From positions 1 through 64,000 of the forward strand of contig NZ_BOPG01000063.1 in the NCBI RefSeq assembly GCF_016863635.1: DNA of 64,000 bases, given 5' to 3'. A program made the position numbers and the translations under genes. The notes under the pieces were generated by a model. That model saw only the letters and a list, made by a program, of their open reading frames with translations, did not search any database and was not told where the DNA came from. This stretch comes from Virgisporangium aurantiacum (GTDB lineage: Bacteria; Actinomycetota; Actinomycetes; Mycobacteriales; Micromonosporaceae). Shown here piece after piece: positions 1 to 9,180 of the stretch; position 1 is the first letter of the stretch; every line of letters starts with the position of its first letter.

Positions 1-150
1 GGGCAGCCACGAGAGCACATCGGGCACCGGGAACCCGGACACCGTGTCCAACGGAACGATGACAATGGAGAAGACCAGCAGTATCGCGGTCAACGACGCC
101 AAGCGTCCTGCCCGGCGAAACATGAGCCGTCGCGATCCCCGTAGTCGCAT
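1..150 (-). CDS. N-terminus of a secreted or membrane-anchored protein, cut by the window edge
   Basis: Only the first 50 codons are in the window. They give an Arg-rich start (MRLRGSRRLMFRRAGR) followed by a hydrophobic stretch (LASLTAILLVFSIVIVP) typical of a long actinobacterial signal peptide or anchor. The ATG at 150 is chosen because a GAAGGG-like ribosome site lies just upstream; the in-frame ATG at 123 is an alternative. The reading frame stays open to base 1. The mature protein lies outside the window, so no function can be given. Confidence 0.6.
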   Translation of the reverse strand, partial: MRLRGSRRLMFRRAGRLASLTAILLVFSIVIVPLDTVSGFPVPDVLSWLP

Positions 151-487
151 GCCGGCCGCCCTTCAGCGCCGTATTCGAATGTCTCGATATGATGGACCGT
201 CGGAATCTCCGCCGCAATAGAAACTTTCTTACATCCCAACCGGTATGGATTCTGGTCCGCCTGTGGCGCGACGGTCGGCCGGGTTTCCTGAGGTGGGCGA
301 ACCACGCTGAACGGCCGGCCCGGACGCGTACGGTAACGGTAGTAGGAGCTTCTACCGCAGCCGTGGTAGTCGACGGACCGCGGTTGGCCGATGCCGGCGA
401 CCCGGCGGCTGCGCGACCCTTGCATCGCGATCGAGCCGCATCATGCTGCCCGCTCGACCACGACCGTTTGCGGAGGAGAACGTTCCC
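151..487. other. Divergent intergenic region
   Basis: This 337-bp gap separates the leftward partial gene from the rightward RND exporter and should hold both promoters. The AT-richer stretch around 205-250 is the most promoter-like part. A loosely palindromic stretch near 336-357, with GGTAG and CTACC at its ends, could be an operator but is imperfect. Short reading frames crossing the gap have no ribosome site or recognisable product. Confidence 0.4.
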
Positions 488-3400
488 ATGTCATTCCTCG
501 CCCGGCTGAGTCTGCGGAACCGGGGCCTGGTGGCGCTGGTCGCCATCATCATCCTGGGCTTCGGCGCGATCGCCATCCCGTCGCTGAAGCAGCAACTGCT
601 TCCGTCGCTGTCGTTCCCGGCGGCGTTCGTGGTCGCGCCGTACCCGGGCGTCGCCCCGGACCTCGTCGAGGAACAGGTGACGAAACCGATCGAGGACGCG
701 TTGCAGGCGATCCCCGAACTGGAGAACATCACCTCGACCTCGGCCGAGGGGTCGGCGACGGTCACCGTCTCGTTCGCGTTCGGCACGTCCATCGACGAGA
801 TCACGAACAAGATCCAGACCGCGCTCAACCGGATCGCCGCCCAGTTGCCCACCGACGTCGACCCGCAGGTGATCGCCGGCTCCACCGACGACCTGCCGGC
901 CATCGTGCTCGCCGCCACGAAGTCGGGCGACCAGGACGCGTTCGCGAACCAGTTGACCACCGTGGTCGTCCCCGCGTTGCAGGGCATGGAAGGGGTGCGC
1001 TCGGTCGAGGTGACCGGCGTCCAGGACAAGAACCTCGTCATCACGCTCGACCAGGCCCGGGCCGGGCCGGCCGGCGTCACCGCACAGACCATCACCGCGG
1101 CGCTGCAGGCCAACGGCGTCTCGATACCGGCCGGCACGGTGACCGACGGAAGCCGCGCCCTGTCGGTACAGGTCGGCGGCGCGATCGCCGGCATCGACGA
1201 CCTGAAGAAGCTGCCCGTCACGCCCACCAGCACGCTGGGCGACGTCGCCACGGTCGAGCTGACGCCGGAGGCGGCGACCTCGGTCACCCGCACCAACGGC
1301 AACCCGAGCTTCGGCATCCAGGTGACCGCGTCGCCGGACGGCAACGCGGTGCAGATCAGCAACGAGATCCGTGACCGGATCGCCGACCTGGAGAAGGACC
1401 TCGGCGGCGACGCCGCGCTCGTGTCCGTCTTCGACCAGGCCCCGTCGGTGGAGAAGTCGATCAGCAGCCTGACCACCGAGGGCGCGCTCGGCCTGCTCTT
1501 CGCGGTCCTCGTGATTCTGATCTTCCTGTTGTCGGTCCGCTCGACGCTGGTGACCGCCGTGTCGATCCCGATGTCGGTCGTCGTCGCGCTCATCGCGCTG
1601 TGGGTCGGCGACTACTCGCTCAACCTGCTCACCCTCGGCGCGCTGACCATCGCGGTCGGCCGCGTCGTCGACGACTCGATCGTCGTGCTGGAGAACATCA
1701 AGCGCCACCTCGGCTACGGCGAGGAGAAACAGCACGCGATCCTCACCGGCGTGAAGGAGGTGACCGGCGCTGTCGTCGCCTCGACCCTGACCACCGTCGC
1801 GGTGTTCGCGCCGATCGCGCTCGTGGGCGGCTTCGTCGGCGAGCTGTTCCGGCCGTTCGCGGTGACCGTGGCGGTGGCCCTCGTGGCGTCGCTGGTGGTC
1901 TCGTTGACGCTCGTGCCGGTGCTGTCGTACTGGTTCCTGCGCCCGACCAGGACGGGCGGGCGCAGTTCGGAGGAGATCGAGGCGACGGCGCTGGAGAAGG
2001 AGCGGCGCAGCCCGTTGCAGCGGGCCTACCTGCCGGTGATCCGGTTCGCGACGCAGCGCCGGCTGGTCACCCTCGCCGCCGGTCTCGTGGTCTTCGTGCT
2101 GACGCTGTTCGGCGCGACGTTCCTGAAGACGAACTTCATCGACCAGGACGGCCAGCGCGAGTTCACGATCGCGCAGGAACTGGCGGTCGGGTCGAACCTC
2201 GCGGCCACCGACGCGGCGGCGAAGAAGGTCGAGACGATCCTCGCCGGCCACGACACGATCGAGGCGTACCAGGTGACGATCGGGTCGTCGGCGGGCCAGG
2301 GCTGGGGCGGCGCGCAGTCGACGAACACCGCCAACTTCAGCGTCACCGCCAAGGAGGACGCCGACGTCGAGAAGCTCAAGGCCGACCTGCGGTCGGAGAC
2401 GGGCGCTCTCACGGACGCCGGCACCATCAAGGTCGGCGACAGCTCCGGCGGCGGGGGCGGGTCGACCGACGGGCTGGAGGTCGTCGTCCAGGCCAACCGG
2501 ACCGAGGACCTCACGGCGGCGGCGAAGCTGGTCCAGGACGCGATGACGGGCACAACCGGCATCGCCGACGTCGAGAGCAACCTCGCCGCGAGCGTGCCCC
2601 GGGTCGACGTGGCGGTCCGGCGCGACGTCGCCGCCCGCTACGGCCTCAGCGACGCCGCGATCGGGCAGATCGTCGCCGCCGCCTACCGCGGGCAGACGCT
2701 CACCCGGCTCACCGTCGACGGGCAGCAGCGCGACGTGGTGCTGCGGTTCGGCGCGCCGCCGGCGAGCATCGAGGACCTGAAGGCACTCCAGATTCCGGCG
2801 GGCGGCGAGGTCGTGCGGCTCGACGCCGTGGCCGACGTCAAGGAGGCCGCCGGCCCGCAGCAGATCACCCGCATCGACGGCGAACGCAGCGCCACGGTGT
2901 CGGGCCGGGCGACGGGCTCGGACGTCGGTGCCACGTCCACCGAACTTCAAAAGCGATTGGACGCGCTTGCGCTGCCGGCCGGTGCCACCGCGGAACTCGG
3001 CGGCGTGACCGAGGACCAGAACGAGGCGTTCCAGCAACTGGGTCTGGCGATGCTCGCCGCGATCGCGATCGTGTTCATCATCATGGTGGCGACGTTCCGC
3101 AGCCTCGTCCAACCGCTGATCCTGCTGGTCTCGGTGCCGTTCGCGGCGACCGGCGCGATCGCGCTGCTGCTGATCACCGACACCGCGCTGGGTGTGCCGG
3201 CGCTGATCGGTGTGCTCATGCTCATCGGCATCGTGGTCACCAATGCCATCGTGCTGATGGACCTGATCAACCAGTACCGGGAACAGGGCATGAGCGTGCG
3301 CGACGCGGTCGTCGAGGGCGGCCGGCGCCGCCTGCGTCCGATCCTCATGACGGCCGTGGCGACGATCTGCGCGTTGTTGCCGATGGCGCTCGGCATCACC

Positions 3401-3631
3401 GGCGAGGGCGGGTTCATTTCGCAGCCGCTCGCGGTGGTGGTGATCGGCGGCCTGGTCAGCTCCACGCTGCTGACGCTGGTGCTGGTGCCCACGCTCTACA
3501 CGATGGTCGAGGGCCGGCGGGAGCGGAAACGCCTGAAGCGCCGCGTCCAGCCGGAGGCCGCACCGGTCGCGGTCGACGAGCCCGACACCGGCCGGCACCG
3601 GATCGACGAGCTGGAACCGGCCGATCGTTAG
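488..3631 (+). CDS. RND-family (HAE1/AcrB-type) efflux transporter, 1047 aa
   Basis: Inner-membrane proton-driven exporter of the resistance-nodulation-division class. The protein shows the two-fold RND layout: a transmembrane helix at residues 15-35, a large extracytoplasmic domain, a helix bundle at about 335-500, a second extracytoplasmic domain and a second bundle at about 845-1015. The proton-relay helix GRVVDDSIVVLENI near residue 390 keeps the paired Asp. A Gly/Ser-rich linker sits near residue 655. The ATG at 488 follows GGAGGAG; an in-frame ATG at 443 has no such site. No periplasmic adaptor or outer-membrane partner is nearby, as expected in a monoderm. Substrate unknown: drugs, lipids or siderophores are all possible. 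Confidence 0.92.
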   Translation: MSFLARLSLRNRGLVALVAIIILGFGAIAIPSLKQQLLPSLSFPAAFVVAPYPGVAPDLVEEQVTKPIEDALQAIPELENITSTSAEGSATVTVSFAFGTSIDEITNKIQTALNRIAAQLPTDVDPQVIAGSTDDLPAIVLAATKSGDQDAFANQLTTVVVPALQGMEGVRSVEVTGVQDKNLVITLDQARAGPAGVTAQTITAALQANGVSIPAGTVTDGSRALSVQVGGAIAGIDDLKKLPVTPTSTLGDVATVELTPEAATSVTRTNGNPSFGIQVTASPDGNAVQISNEIRDRIADLEKDLGGDAALVSVFDQAPSVEKSISSLTTEGALGLLFAVLVILIFLLSVRSTLVTAVSIPMSVVVALIALWVGDYSLNLLTLGALTIAVGRVVDDSIVVLENIKRHLGYGEEKQHAILTGVKEVTGAVVASTLTTVAVFAPIALVGGFVGELFRPFAVTVAVALVASLVVSLTLVPVLSYWFLRPTRTGGRSSEEIEATALEKERRSPLQRAYLPVIRFATQRRLVTLAAGLVVFVLTLFGATFLKTNFIDQDGQREFTIAQELAVGSNLAATDAAAKKVETILAGHDTIEAYQVTIGSSAGQGWGGAQSTNTANFSVTAKEDADVEKLKADLRSETGALTDAGTIKVGDSSGGGGGSTDGLEVVVQANRTEDLTAAAKLVQDAMTGTTGIADVESNLAASVPRVDVAVRRDVAARYGLSDAAIGQIVAAAYRGQTLTRLTVDGQQRDVVLRFGAPPASIEDLKALQIPAGGEVVRLDAVADVKEAAGPQQITRIDGERSATVSGRATGSDVGATSTELQKRLDALALPAGATAELGGVTEDQNEAFQQLGLAMLAAIAIVFIIMVATFRSLVQPLILLVSVPFAATGAIALLLITDTALGVPALIGVLMLIGIVVTNAIVLMDLINQYREQGMSVRDAVVEGGRRRLRPILMTAVATICALLPMALGITGEGGFISQPLAVVVIGGLVSSTLLTLVLVPTLYTMVEGRRERKRLKRRVQPEAAPVAVDEPDTGRHRIDELEPADR

Positions 3632-3641
3632 TGTGATCGCC

Positions 3642-4826
3642 ATGTACGCGCCGCCCGCCGCCCGGAATCTCGTGCGGCGGGCGGCGTCACGGCGGGTCCT
3701 GCTCGACGTCGCGGTCGGCGCCGCCCTGGCCTCGGCGGTGCTGATCGCCGTCGTCGCCGGGCGGCCCGACGGGCGGCCGGGCGCCACCGGGCGGCCGCTG
3801 CGGACCCTCGACGTGGTCGTCGCCGGCGCGGTGTTCGTCCTCGTCGCCGTGCGGCGGTGGCGGCCACTGGTCGTTCTCGGCGTCGCCGCGACGCTCGCCG
3901 TCGTCGCCGCCGGCAGCGAGAACGTCTCCGGTCCGTTCATCATGGCCACGGCCGTCGCCGCGTACACGGTCGCGACCCGCACCGACCGGCGGACCGCCTG
4001 GCTCACCTGCGGCGGTGCCGCGCTCGCCAGCTACCTGGCGACCGTGGTCCTGTCGGAGGAGGACTGGTTCGGCCCGGCCCTCGGCGTGATCGCCTGGATC
4101 GGCATGACCACGGCGGTCGGCGACGCCACCCGCATCCGCCGGGCGTACGTCGCCGCCGTCGAGGAACGGGCCGTGCGTGCCGAGCGGACCCGGGAGGAGG
4201 AGGCGCGCCGGCGGGTCGCCGAGGAGCGGCTGCGCATCGCCCGCGACCTGCACGACGCCGTCGCCCACCACATCGCGGTGGTCAACCTGCACGCCGGCCT
4301 GGCCGGGCACACCCTGCGCACCCGGCCCGACCAGGCCGAGGCGTCGCTGGTCCACGTCCGCGACGCGGCGCAGACGGTGCTCGACGAGCTGGCCACGATC
4401 CTGTCGGTGCTCCGGCAGAACGGCGACGACGGTGCGCCGACCGACCCGGTGCGCGGGCTCGACCGGCTCGACGACCTGCTGACCTCCCTCGCCGCCGCCG
4501 GGCACCGGGTCGAGCACCGGCGGGTCGGCGTCGCCCGGCCGCTGCCCGAGGCCGTCGACCAGGCCGCCTACCGGATCGTGCAGGAGGCGCTGACCAACGC
4601 GCACAAGCACGGCGTCGACGACTCCGCCGACCTGCGCATCGAGTACCGGCCCGACGCGGTCGTCCTCGACATCACCAACCCCACCGGACCGGAGCGCCGC
4701 GACACCGGCGGCCACGGCCTCACCGGGATGCGCGAACGCGCCACGGCCGTCGGCGGGACGCTCACCGCGCAACCGAGCGGCCCCACCCGGTTCCGCGTCC
4801 ACGCCGTGCTGCCGGCTTCGTCATGA
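3642..4826 (+). CDS. NarL-type sensor histidine kinase, 394 aa
   Basis: Membrane sensor kinase of the HisKA_3/HATPase_c class. About four hydrophobic segments lie in residues 20-160 with no large extracellular sensor domain. A coiled, charged linker leads into the dimerisation helix with the phosphorylatable His in RDLHDAVAHH (H204). The N-box region is DQAAYRIVQEALTNAHKHG, and the C-terminal G-box is GGHGLTGMRERA. The ATG at 3642 is preferred over GTG 3633 because TAGTGT ends 7 nt before it, a leaderless promoter that overlaps the stop codon of the exporter gene. Its stop overlaps the next start (ATGA), so it is co-translated with the response regulator. Confidence 0.93.
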   Translation: MYAPPAARNLVRRAASRRVLLDVAVGAALASAVLIAVVAGRPDGRPGATGRPLRTLDVVVAGAVFVLVAVRRWRPLVVLGVAATLAVVAAGSENVSGPFIMATAVAAYTVATRTDRRTAWLTCGGAALASYLATVVLSEEDWFGPALGVIAWIGMTTAVGDATRIRRAYVAAVEERAVRAERTREEEARRRVAEERLRIARDLHDAVAHHIAVVNLHAGLAGHTLRTRPDQAEASLVHVRDAAQTVLDELATILSVLRQNGDDGAPTDPVRGLDRLDDLLTSLAAAGHRVEHRRVGVARPLPEAVDQAAYRIVQEALTNAHKHGVDDSADLRIEYRPDAVVLDITNPTGPERRDTGGHGLTGMRERATAVGGTLTAQPSGPTRFRVHAVLPASS

Positions 4827-5491
4827 TCCGGGTGCTGATCGCCGACGACCAGGCACTCATCCGGACCGGGCTGCGCGGCATCGTCGAGTCCGCGCCCGAC
4901 CTCGCGGTGGTCGCCGAGGCCACCACCGGACGCGACGCCGTCGACCTGTTGCGTACCACCGCCGTCGACGTCGTGCTGATGGACATCCGCATGCCCGACG
5001 TCGACGGGCTGCAGGCGACCCGGGAGATCGTCGCCGATCCCGGGCTCGCCGACGTGCGCGTGCTCGTCCTGACCACGTTCGAGCTCGACGAGTACGTGCT
5101 GCAGGCGCTGCGCGCCGGGGCGAGCGGCTTCCTCGGCAAGGGCGCCACCCCGACCCAGTTGCACGACGCCATCCGCACCGTCGCCGGCGGCGAGGCGCTG
5201 CTGTCGCCCCGGGCGACGCACGCCCTGATCAGCCGGTTCCTCAACGCCGGGCAGGGCGGCCCGCCACTGGACACCGCGCCGCTCGACCCCCTGACCGACC
5301 GCGAACGGGAGGTGCTCGCCCTGGTCGCCCTCGGCCAGTCGAACGACGACATCGCCGCCCGCCTGCACCTGTCGCCGTCGACCGCCAAGACCCACGTCAA
5401 CCGCGCGATGACCAAACTCGGCTGCCGCGACCGCGCCCAGCTCGTGGTGATCGCCTACCAGACCGGCCTCGTCCGCCCCGGCGACGCCTGA
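4823..5491 (+). CDS. NarL/FixJ-type response regulator, 222 aa
   Basis: DNA-binding partner of the preceding kinase. The receiver domain (1-120) has the acidic pair D9/D10, phospho-acceptor D54 in LMDIRMPD, and K106 in SGFLGKGA. The LuxR-type helix-turn-helix (about 153-215) is intact: LTDREREVLALVALGQSNDDIAARL. Start overlaps the kinase stop by 4 bp. A badly decayed second copy of this gene lies at 11567-11728 on the other strand, with long near-identical DNA stretches, so this family has duplicated in the genome. Target genes cannot be read from sequence; the exporter just upstream is the obvious candidate. Confidence 0.94.
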   Translation: MIRVLIADDQALIRTGLRGIVESAPDLAVVAEATTGRDAVDLLRTTAVDVVLMDIRMPDVDGLQATREIVADPGLADVRVLVLTTFELDEYVLQALRAGASGFLGKGATPTQLHDAIRTVAGGEALLSPRATHALISRFLNAGQGGPPLDTAPLDPLTDREREVLALVALGQSNDDIAARLHLSPSTAKTHVNRAMTKLGCRDRAQLVVIAYQTGLVRPGDA

Positions 5492-5520
5492 ACAGGTGCC
5501 ACGACGGCAGACTGGACGGC

Positions 5521-5868
5521 GTGGACGATCAGGGACGGGCGACCTTCGTGTTGCACGAGCACCACAAGCCGCGGCACCACTTCGACCTGCGCCTGGAGGA
5601 GGACGGGGTGCTCCGGTCGTGGGCGGTGCCGCGCGGGCTGCCCGACGATCCGAAACGGAACCGGCTGGCCGTCGCCGTGCCCGACCATGATCTCGACCAT
5701 CTCACCTACACCGACGCCGACAAAGGTATCGCCGACACCGGTTGGTGGGAGCAGGTCGACCGCACCGACAAGCGCCTCGTCTTCACCCTCCACGGCCGGG
5801 GTGGGCCGCGGACCTACGCGCTGATCAGAACGGATCAGGACTGGCTGCTGCATCTCATGAAAAGCTGA
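5521..5868 (+). CDS. Stand-alone LigD-type 3'-phosphoesterase domain protein, 115 aa
   Basis: Matches the phosphoesterase module of bacterial NHEJ ligase D, which trims 3'-phosphate and 3'-ribonucleotide ends at breaks. The metal/active-site signature FVLHEHHKPRHHFDLRLEEDG (two His and an Asp separated as in LigD) is at residues 10-30, followed by the conserved SWAVPRGLP. The protein ends with a W-rich tail (DWLLHLMKS) instead of fusing to polymerase or ligase domains. No ku or ligase gene is in the window. GTG start with CAGACT ending 7 nt before it. Confidence 0.88.
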   Translation: MDDQGRATFVLHEHHKPRHHFDLRLEEDGVLRSWAVPRGLPDDPKRNRLAVAVPDHDLDHLTYTDADKGIADTGWWEQVDRTDKRLVFTLHGRGGPRTYALIRTDQDWLLHLMKS

Positions 5869-5872
5869 CGGC

Positions 5873-6217
5873 ATGGTGATCGTCGCCTATGCGTTGGCCG
5901 CGGGGTTCTGCCGGCCGTTGACCGTGCCGGCGCTCGCCGCCGTGCTGCTCGTCGGGGTGCCGCTGGTCTGGCTGGGCGTGCGCCGGGCGCCGGCGGTGCC
6001 CGCCGTGAGCGGCCGGACCGTGGCGGTGTGGAGCGGCGTCGCCGCGGTGGGCGTCGCCCTGGAACTTGCCCTTCGGCTCGGACCGAACAACACCGCCTGG
6101 CCGACGCTGAGCACGCTGCTCGACCCGCTCCTGGAGACCTATCCCGGGCGGGTGGCCGGGTACCTGCTGTGGCTCGGCGCCGGCGCCTGGTTGGTGCGGC
6201 AAGGACAGGAGCGGTGA
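5873..6217 (+). CDS. Small integral membrane protein, 114 aa, unknown
   Basis: Four hydrophobic segments (about residues 1-35, 43-63, 67-85, 93-110) with short loops and no catalytic motif that I recognise. The start is 4 bp after the phosphoesterase stop, so it probably shares its transcript, and its TGA overlaps the ATG of the next small membrane gene. Function unknown. Confidence 0.65.
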   Translation: MVIVAYALAAGFCRPLTVPALAAVLLVGVPLVWLGVRRAPAVPAVSGRTVAVWSGVAAVGVALELALRLGPNNTAWPTLSTLLDPLLETYPGRVAGYLLWLGAGAWLVRQGQER

Positions 6218-6414
6218 TGTCGCGGCTCGCGGTCACGGCCGGGTTCGTCGCGGTCCTGGCCGCGACGATCATCGTGGACGCGCGTGCGCGCCGCCCGGAT
6301 TCCGCGGTGCGGCCGTTCGGGGCGACCGTGGCCGCGGCCCTGCGTACCCGCACCGGCCGGGTCCTCGTTTTCGGAACGTGGCTGTGGCTGGGGTGGCATT
6401 TCCTGGCGCGGTGA
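6217..6414 (+). CDS. Small membrane protein, 65 aa, DUF6186-like
   Basis: An N-terminal helix (VTAGFVAVLAATIIVDA), a basic middle (RARRPDS, ALRTRTGR) and a C-terminal helix ending in GTWLWLGWHFLAR. This pattern, a short two-helix protein with a terminal WLGWHF-[L/V]-x-R, is what I recall of the actinobacterial DUF6186 family; the assignment is from memory. ATG overlaps the stop of the preceding membrane gene (TGATG), so the two are translationally coupled. Longer in-frame extensions upstream lie inside the neighbour and are rejected. Confidence 0.65.
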   Translation: MSRLAVTAGFVAVLAATIIVDARARRPDSAVRPFGATVAAALRTRTGRVLVFGTWLWLGWHFLAR

Positions 6415-6426
6415 TCTCCCGAAAAC

Positions 6427-6457
6427 TTGAACTATTCCAGATAACTGGTCTAGGTTG
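6427..6457 (+). promoter_or_regulatory. Promoter and likely Fur-family operator before the fur-katG operon
   Basis: An AT-rich island in a GC-rich background contains CCAG-ATAA-CTGG with partly symmetric flanks, and a TAGGTT -10 hexamer (6451-6456) ending 6 nt before the GTG of the regulator. This is where actinobacterial FurA-type regulators bind to control themselves and katG. Operator status is inference. Confidence 0.55.
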
Positions 6458-6462
6458 ATCGG

Positions 6463-6894
6463 GTGCGGGGCAACTTCGAGGAGCAGTTGCGGGCGGCCTC
6501 GCTGCGCGTGACCCGGCCCCGGTTGGCGGTGCTCACCGCGCTGCGCGACCACCCGCACATCGATACCGACGCCGTGATCGCCCTGGTACGGGCCGATCAT
6601 CCCACGGTGTCCCATCAGACCGTGTACGACGTGCTGCGCGCGCTCACCGAGGCCGGTCTGATCCGCCGCATCCAGCCGACCGGCGCGACCGCCCGGTACG
6701 AGTCCCGGGTGCGCGACAACCACCACCACGTCGTGTGCCGCAACTGCGGCGCGATCGCCGACGTCGACTGCGCCGTCGGCCACGCCCCTTGTCTCACCGC
6801 CGCGGAGGATCACGGCTTCGTGATCGACGAGGCGGAGGTCGTCTATTGGGGCAGGTGCCCCGACTGTTCGGAAAAACCGGAAGGACCAGAATGA
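6463..6894 (+). CDS. Fur-family metal/peroxide-responsive repressor, 143 aa
   Basis: Ferric-uptake-regulator fold: N-terminal winged helix (about 5-80) and C-terminal dimerisation domain. The metal-site string NHHHVVCRNCG (86-96) and a second Cys pair CPDC (132-135) form the structural zinc site of the family. It directly precedes katG with a 4-bp overlap (ATGA), the arrangement of FurA/CatR-type peroxide sensors rather than iron-uptake Fur. GTG start with TAGGTT 6 nt upstream, so the mRNA is probably leaderless. Confidence 0.92.
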   Translation: MRGNFEEQLRAASLRVTRPRLAVLTALRDHPHIDTDAVIALVRADHPTVSHQTVYDVLRALTEAGLIRRIQPTGATARYESRVRDNHHHVVCRNCGAIADVDCAVGHAPCLTAAEDHGFVIDEAEVVYWGRCPDCSEKPEGPE

Positions 6895-9116
6895 CAGACG
6901 CAAAGACGGAAGGTTGCCCGGTGGCGCACGACTCCGTGACCGCGAACGGCAGCGAGAGCGAGAACCCGGCGATCGACTCTCCGACGCCGAAGACCGGCGG
7001 CCGTCCGCGCAGCAACCGGGACTGGTGGCCCAACCAGCTCGACCTCTCCGTGCTGCACGCCCACTCGAACAAGGGCAACCCGCTGGGGGAGAACTTCGAC
7101 TACGCCTCGGAGTTCGGCAAGCTCGACGTCGAGGCCCTCAAGCGTGACATCACCGGGGTTCTGACCACCTCGCAGGACTGGTGGCCGGCCGACTTCGGCC
7201 ACTACGGCGGCCTCATGATCCGGCTGAGCTGGCACGCCGCGGGCACCTACCGCATTCACGACGGTCGCGGCGGCGCCGGCGACGGCGGCCAGCGGTTCGC
7301 ACCGCTCAACAGCTGGCCCGACAATGCCAACCTCGACAAGGCCCGCCGCCTGCTGTGGCCGGTCAAGCAGAAGTACGGCCAGAAGGTCTCGTGGGCCGAC
7401 CTGCTGGTGCTCGCCGGCAACGTGGCCCTGGAGTCGATGGGCTTCAAGACATTCGGCTTCGGCTTCGGCCGCGAGGACGTGTGGGAGCCCGAGGAGATCT
7501 TCTGGGGACCGGAGGACGCCTGGCTGGGCGACTCCCGCTACCTGGGCGACGAGGAGATGCCGGCCGACGTCGGCGCCGCCGAGATGGGCCTCATCTACGT
7601 CAACCCGGAAGGCCCGCGCGGCAGCGCCGACCCGAAGGCCGCTGCGTGGTTCATCCGCGAGACGTTCCGCCGGATGGCGATGAACGACGAGGAGACCGTC
7701 GCGCTCATCGCCGGCGGCCACACGTTCGGCAAGACCCACGGCGCCGGCATCTCCGACGGGCACGTCGGGCCGGAGCCGGAGGGTGCCGAGATCGAGGCGC
7801 AGGGCCTGGGCTGGCTCAGCAGCCACGGCAGCGGCAAGGGCGCCGACACGATCACCAGCGGACTCGAGGTCACCTGGACCGACAAGCCGACGCAGTGGAG
7901 CAACCGGTTCTTCGAGATCCTGTTCGGCCACGAGTGGGAGCTCACGACGAGCCCCGGCGGCGCGAAGCAGTGGGTCGCCAAGGACGCCGGGGAGATCATC
8001 CCGGACGCCTACGACGCGTCGAAGAAGCACCGCCCGACGATGCTCACCACCGACCTGTCGCTGCGGGTCGACCCGGCGTACGAGAAGATCTCGCGCCGGT
8101 TCCTGGAGAACCCCGACGAGTTCGCGCTCGCCTTCGCCAAGGCCTGGTACAAGCTGCTGCACCGCGACATGGGTCCGGTCAGCCGCTTCCTCGGGCCGTG
8201 GGTCGCCGAGCCCCAGCTGTGGCAGGACCCGGTGCCGGCCGTCGACCACGACCTCGTGGGTGACGCCGACATCGCCGCGCTCAAGGCGAAGGTGCTCGAC
8301 TCCGGCCTGACGACGTCCCAGCTGGTCTCCACCGCGTGGGCCTCGGCGGCGAGCTTCCGGTACACCGACAAGCGCGGTGGCGCCAACGGTGCCCGGATCC
8401 GCCTGGAGCCGCAGCGCAGCTGGGAGGTCAACGCGGGGTCGACCGAGGTCGTCGACAAGCTGGAGGCCATCCGCGGCGAGTTCAACGCGGCCGGCGGCGC
8501 GACGATCTCGCTCGCCGACCTCATCGTGCTGGCCGGCTCGGCCGCCGTCGAGAAGGCCGCGCGCGACGCCGGCGTCGAGGTGACCGTGCCGTTCCACGCC
8601 GGGCGCACCGACGCCTCGCAGGAGCAGACCGACGTCGAGTCGTTCCGGGTCCTCGAACCGCGCGCCGAGGCGTTCCGCAACTACCTGCGTCCCGGCGAGA
8701 AGACCCAGCCGGAGGTGCTGCTCGTCGACCGCGCCTACATGCTGAACCTCACCGCGCCCGAGATGACCGTCCTCGTCGGCGGCCTGCGCGTGCTGGGGAA
8801 CAACGTCGGCGGGGTCAAGCACGGTGTCCTCACCGACAAGCCGGGCGTGCTCTCCAACGACTTCTTCGCCAACCTGCTCTCCCCGGGCACCCGGTGGAAG
8901 GCGTCGTCGGACGAGCACGTGTACGAGATCCGCGACGTGTCCACCGACGAGGTGAAGTGGACCGCGACCGCGGTCGACCTCATCTTCGGCTCGAACTCGC
9001 AGCTGCGGGCGCTCGCCGAGGTCTACGCCAGCGACGACGCCCGCGAGAAGTTCGTGACGGACTTCGTGGCCGCGTGGGTGAAGGTCATGGACGCGGACAG
9101 GTTCGACCTGGCCTGA
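6891..9116 (+). CDS. katG: Catalase-peroxidase KatG, 741 aa
   Basis: Cytoplasmic haem enzyme that dismutes hydrogen peroxide and has broad peroxidase activity. It is full length for the family with the duplicated peroxidase architecture. The distal haem triad is in MIRLSWHAAGTYR (R111, W114, H115); the proximal His is in GGHTFGKTHGAG; the MGLIYVNPEG and FRRMAMNDEE segments carry the Tyr and Met that form the Met-Tyr-Trp cofactor. The C-terminal half repeats the fold without haem. It is expressed from the Fur-family gene upstream by translational coupling and is followed by a strong hairpin. Confidence 0.97.
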   Translation: MTDAKTEGCPVAHDSVTANGSESENPAIDSPTPKTGGRPRSNRDWWPNQLDLSVLHAHSNKGNPLGENFDYASEFGKLDVEALKRDITGVLTTSQDWWPADFGHYGGLMIRLSWHAAGTYRIHDGRGGAGDGGQRFAPLNSWPDNANLDKARRLLWPVKQKYGQKVSWADLLVLAGNVALESMGFKTFGFGFGREDVWEPEEIFWGPEDAWLGDSRYLGDEEMPADVGAAEMGLIYVNPEGPRGSADPKAAAWFIRETFRRMAMNDEETVALIAGGHTFGKTHGAGISDGHVGPEPEGAEIEAQGLGWLSSHGSGKGADTITSGLEVTWTDKPTQWSNRFFEILFGHEWELTTSPGGAKQWVAKDAGEIIPDAYDASKKHRPTMLTTDLSLRVDPAYEKISRRFLENPDEFALAFAKAWYKLLHRDMGPVSRFLGPWVAEPQLWQDPVPAVDHDLVGDADIAALKAKVLDSGLTTSQLVSTAWASAASFRYTDKRGGANGARIRLEPQRSWEVNAGSTEVVDKLEAIRGEFNAAGGATISLADLIVLAGSAAVEKAARDAGVEVTVPFHAGRTDASQEQTDVESFRVLEPRAEAFRNYLRPGEKTQPEVLLVDRAYMLNLTAPEMTVLVGGLRVLGNNVGGVKHGVLTDKPGVLSNDFFANLLSPGTRWKASSDEHVYEIRDVSTDEVKWTATAVDLIFGSNSQLRALAEVYASDDAREKFVTDFVAAWVKVMDADRFDLA

Positions 9117-9136
9117 TCCGGCCCCGGAGGTATCGG

Positions 9137-9180
9137 CGGGCCCGGTCGCCCGGTCGATCGGTGACGATCGGCCGGGCCCG
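9137..9180 (+). terminator. Hairpin terminator after katG
   Basis: Two 12-bp arms (CGGGCCCGGTCG and CGGCCGGGCCCG, one mismatch) enclose a second small palindrome (CGATCG-gtga-CGATCG). It begins 20 bp after the katG stop and is followed by a short T/G stretch, as expected for a GC-rich intrinsic terminator. Confidence 0.75.

Noticed and set aside
90..425. Minus-strand 111-codon frame at the left edge
   Set aside because: It runs in another frame through the intergenic region; the hydrophobic signal-peptide frame starting at 150 is better supported.
491..4006. Very long reading frames on the opposite strand of the RND exporter, and similar frames opposite katG, ileS and the DUF6493-type gene
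   Set aside because: They are Arg/His/Asp-rich shadows produced by GC-rich codon bias; they lack ribosome sites and cross real gene boundaries.
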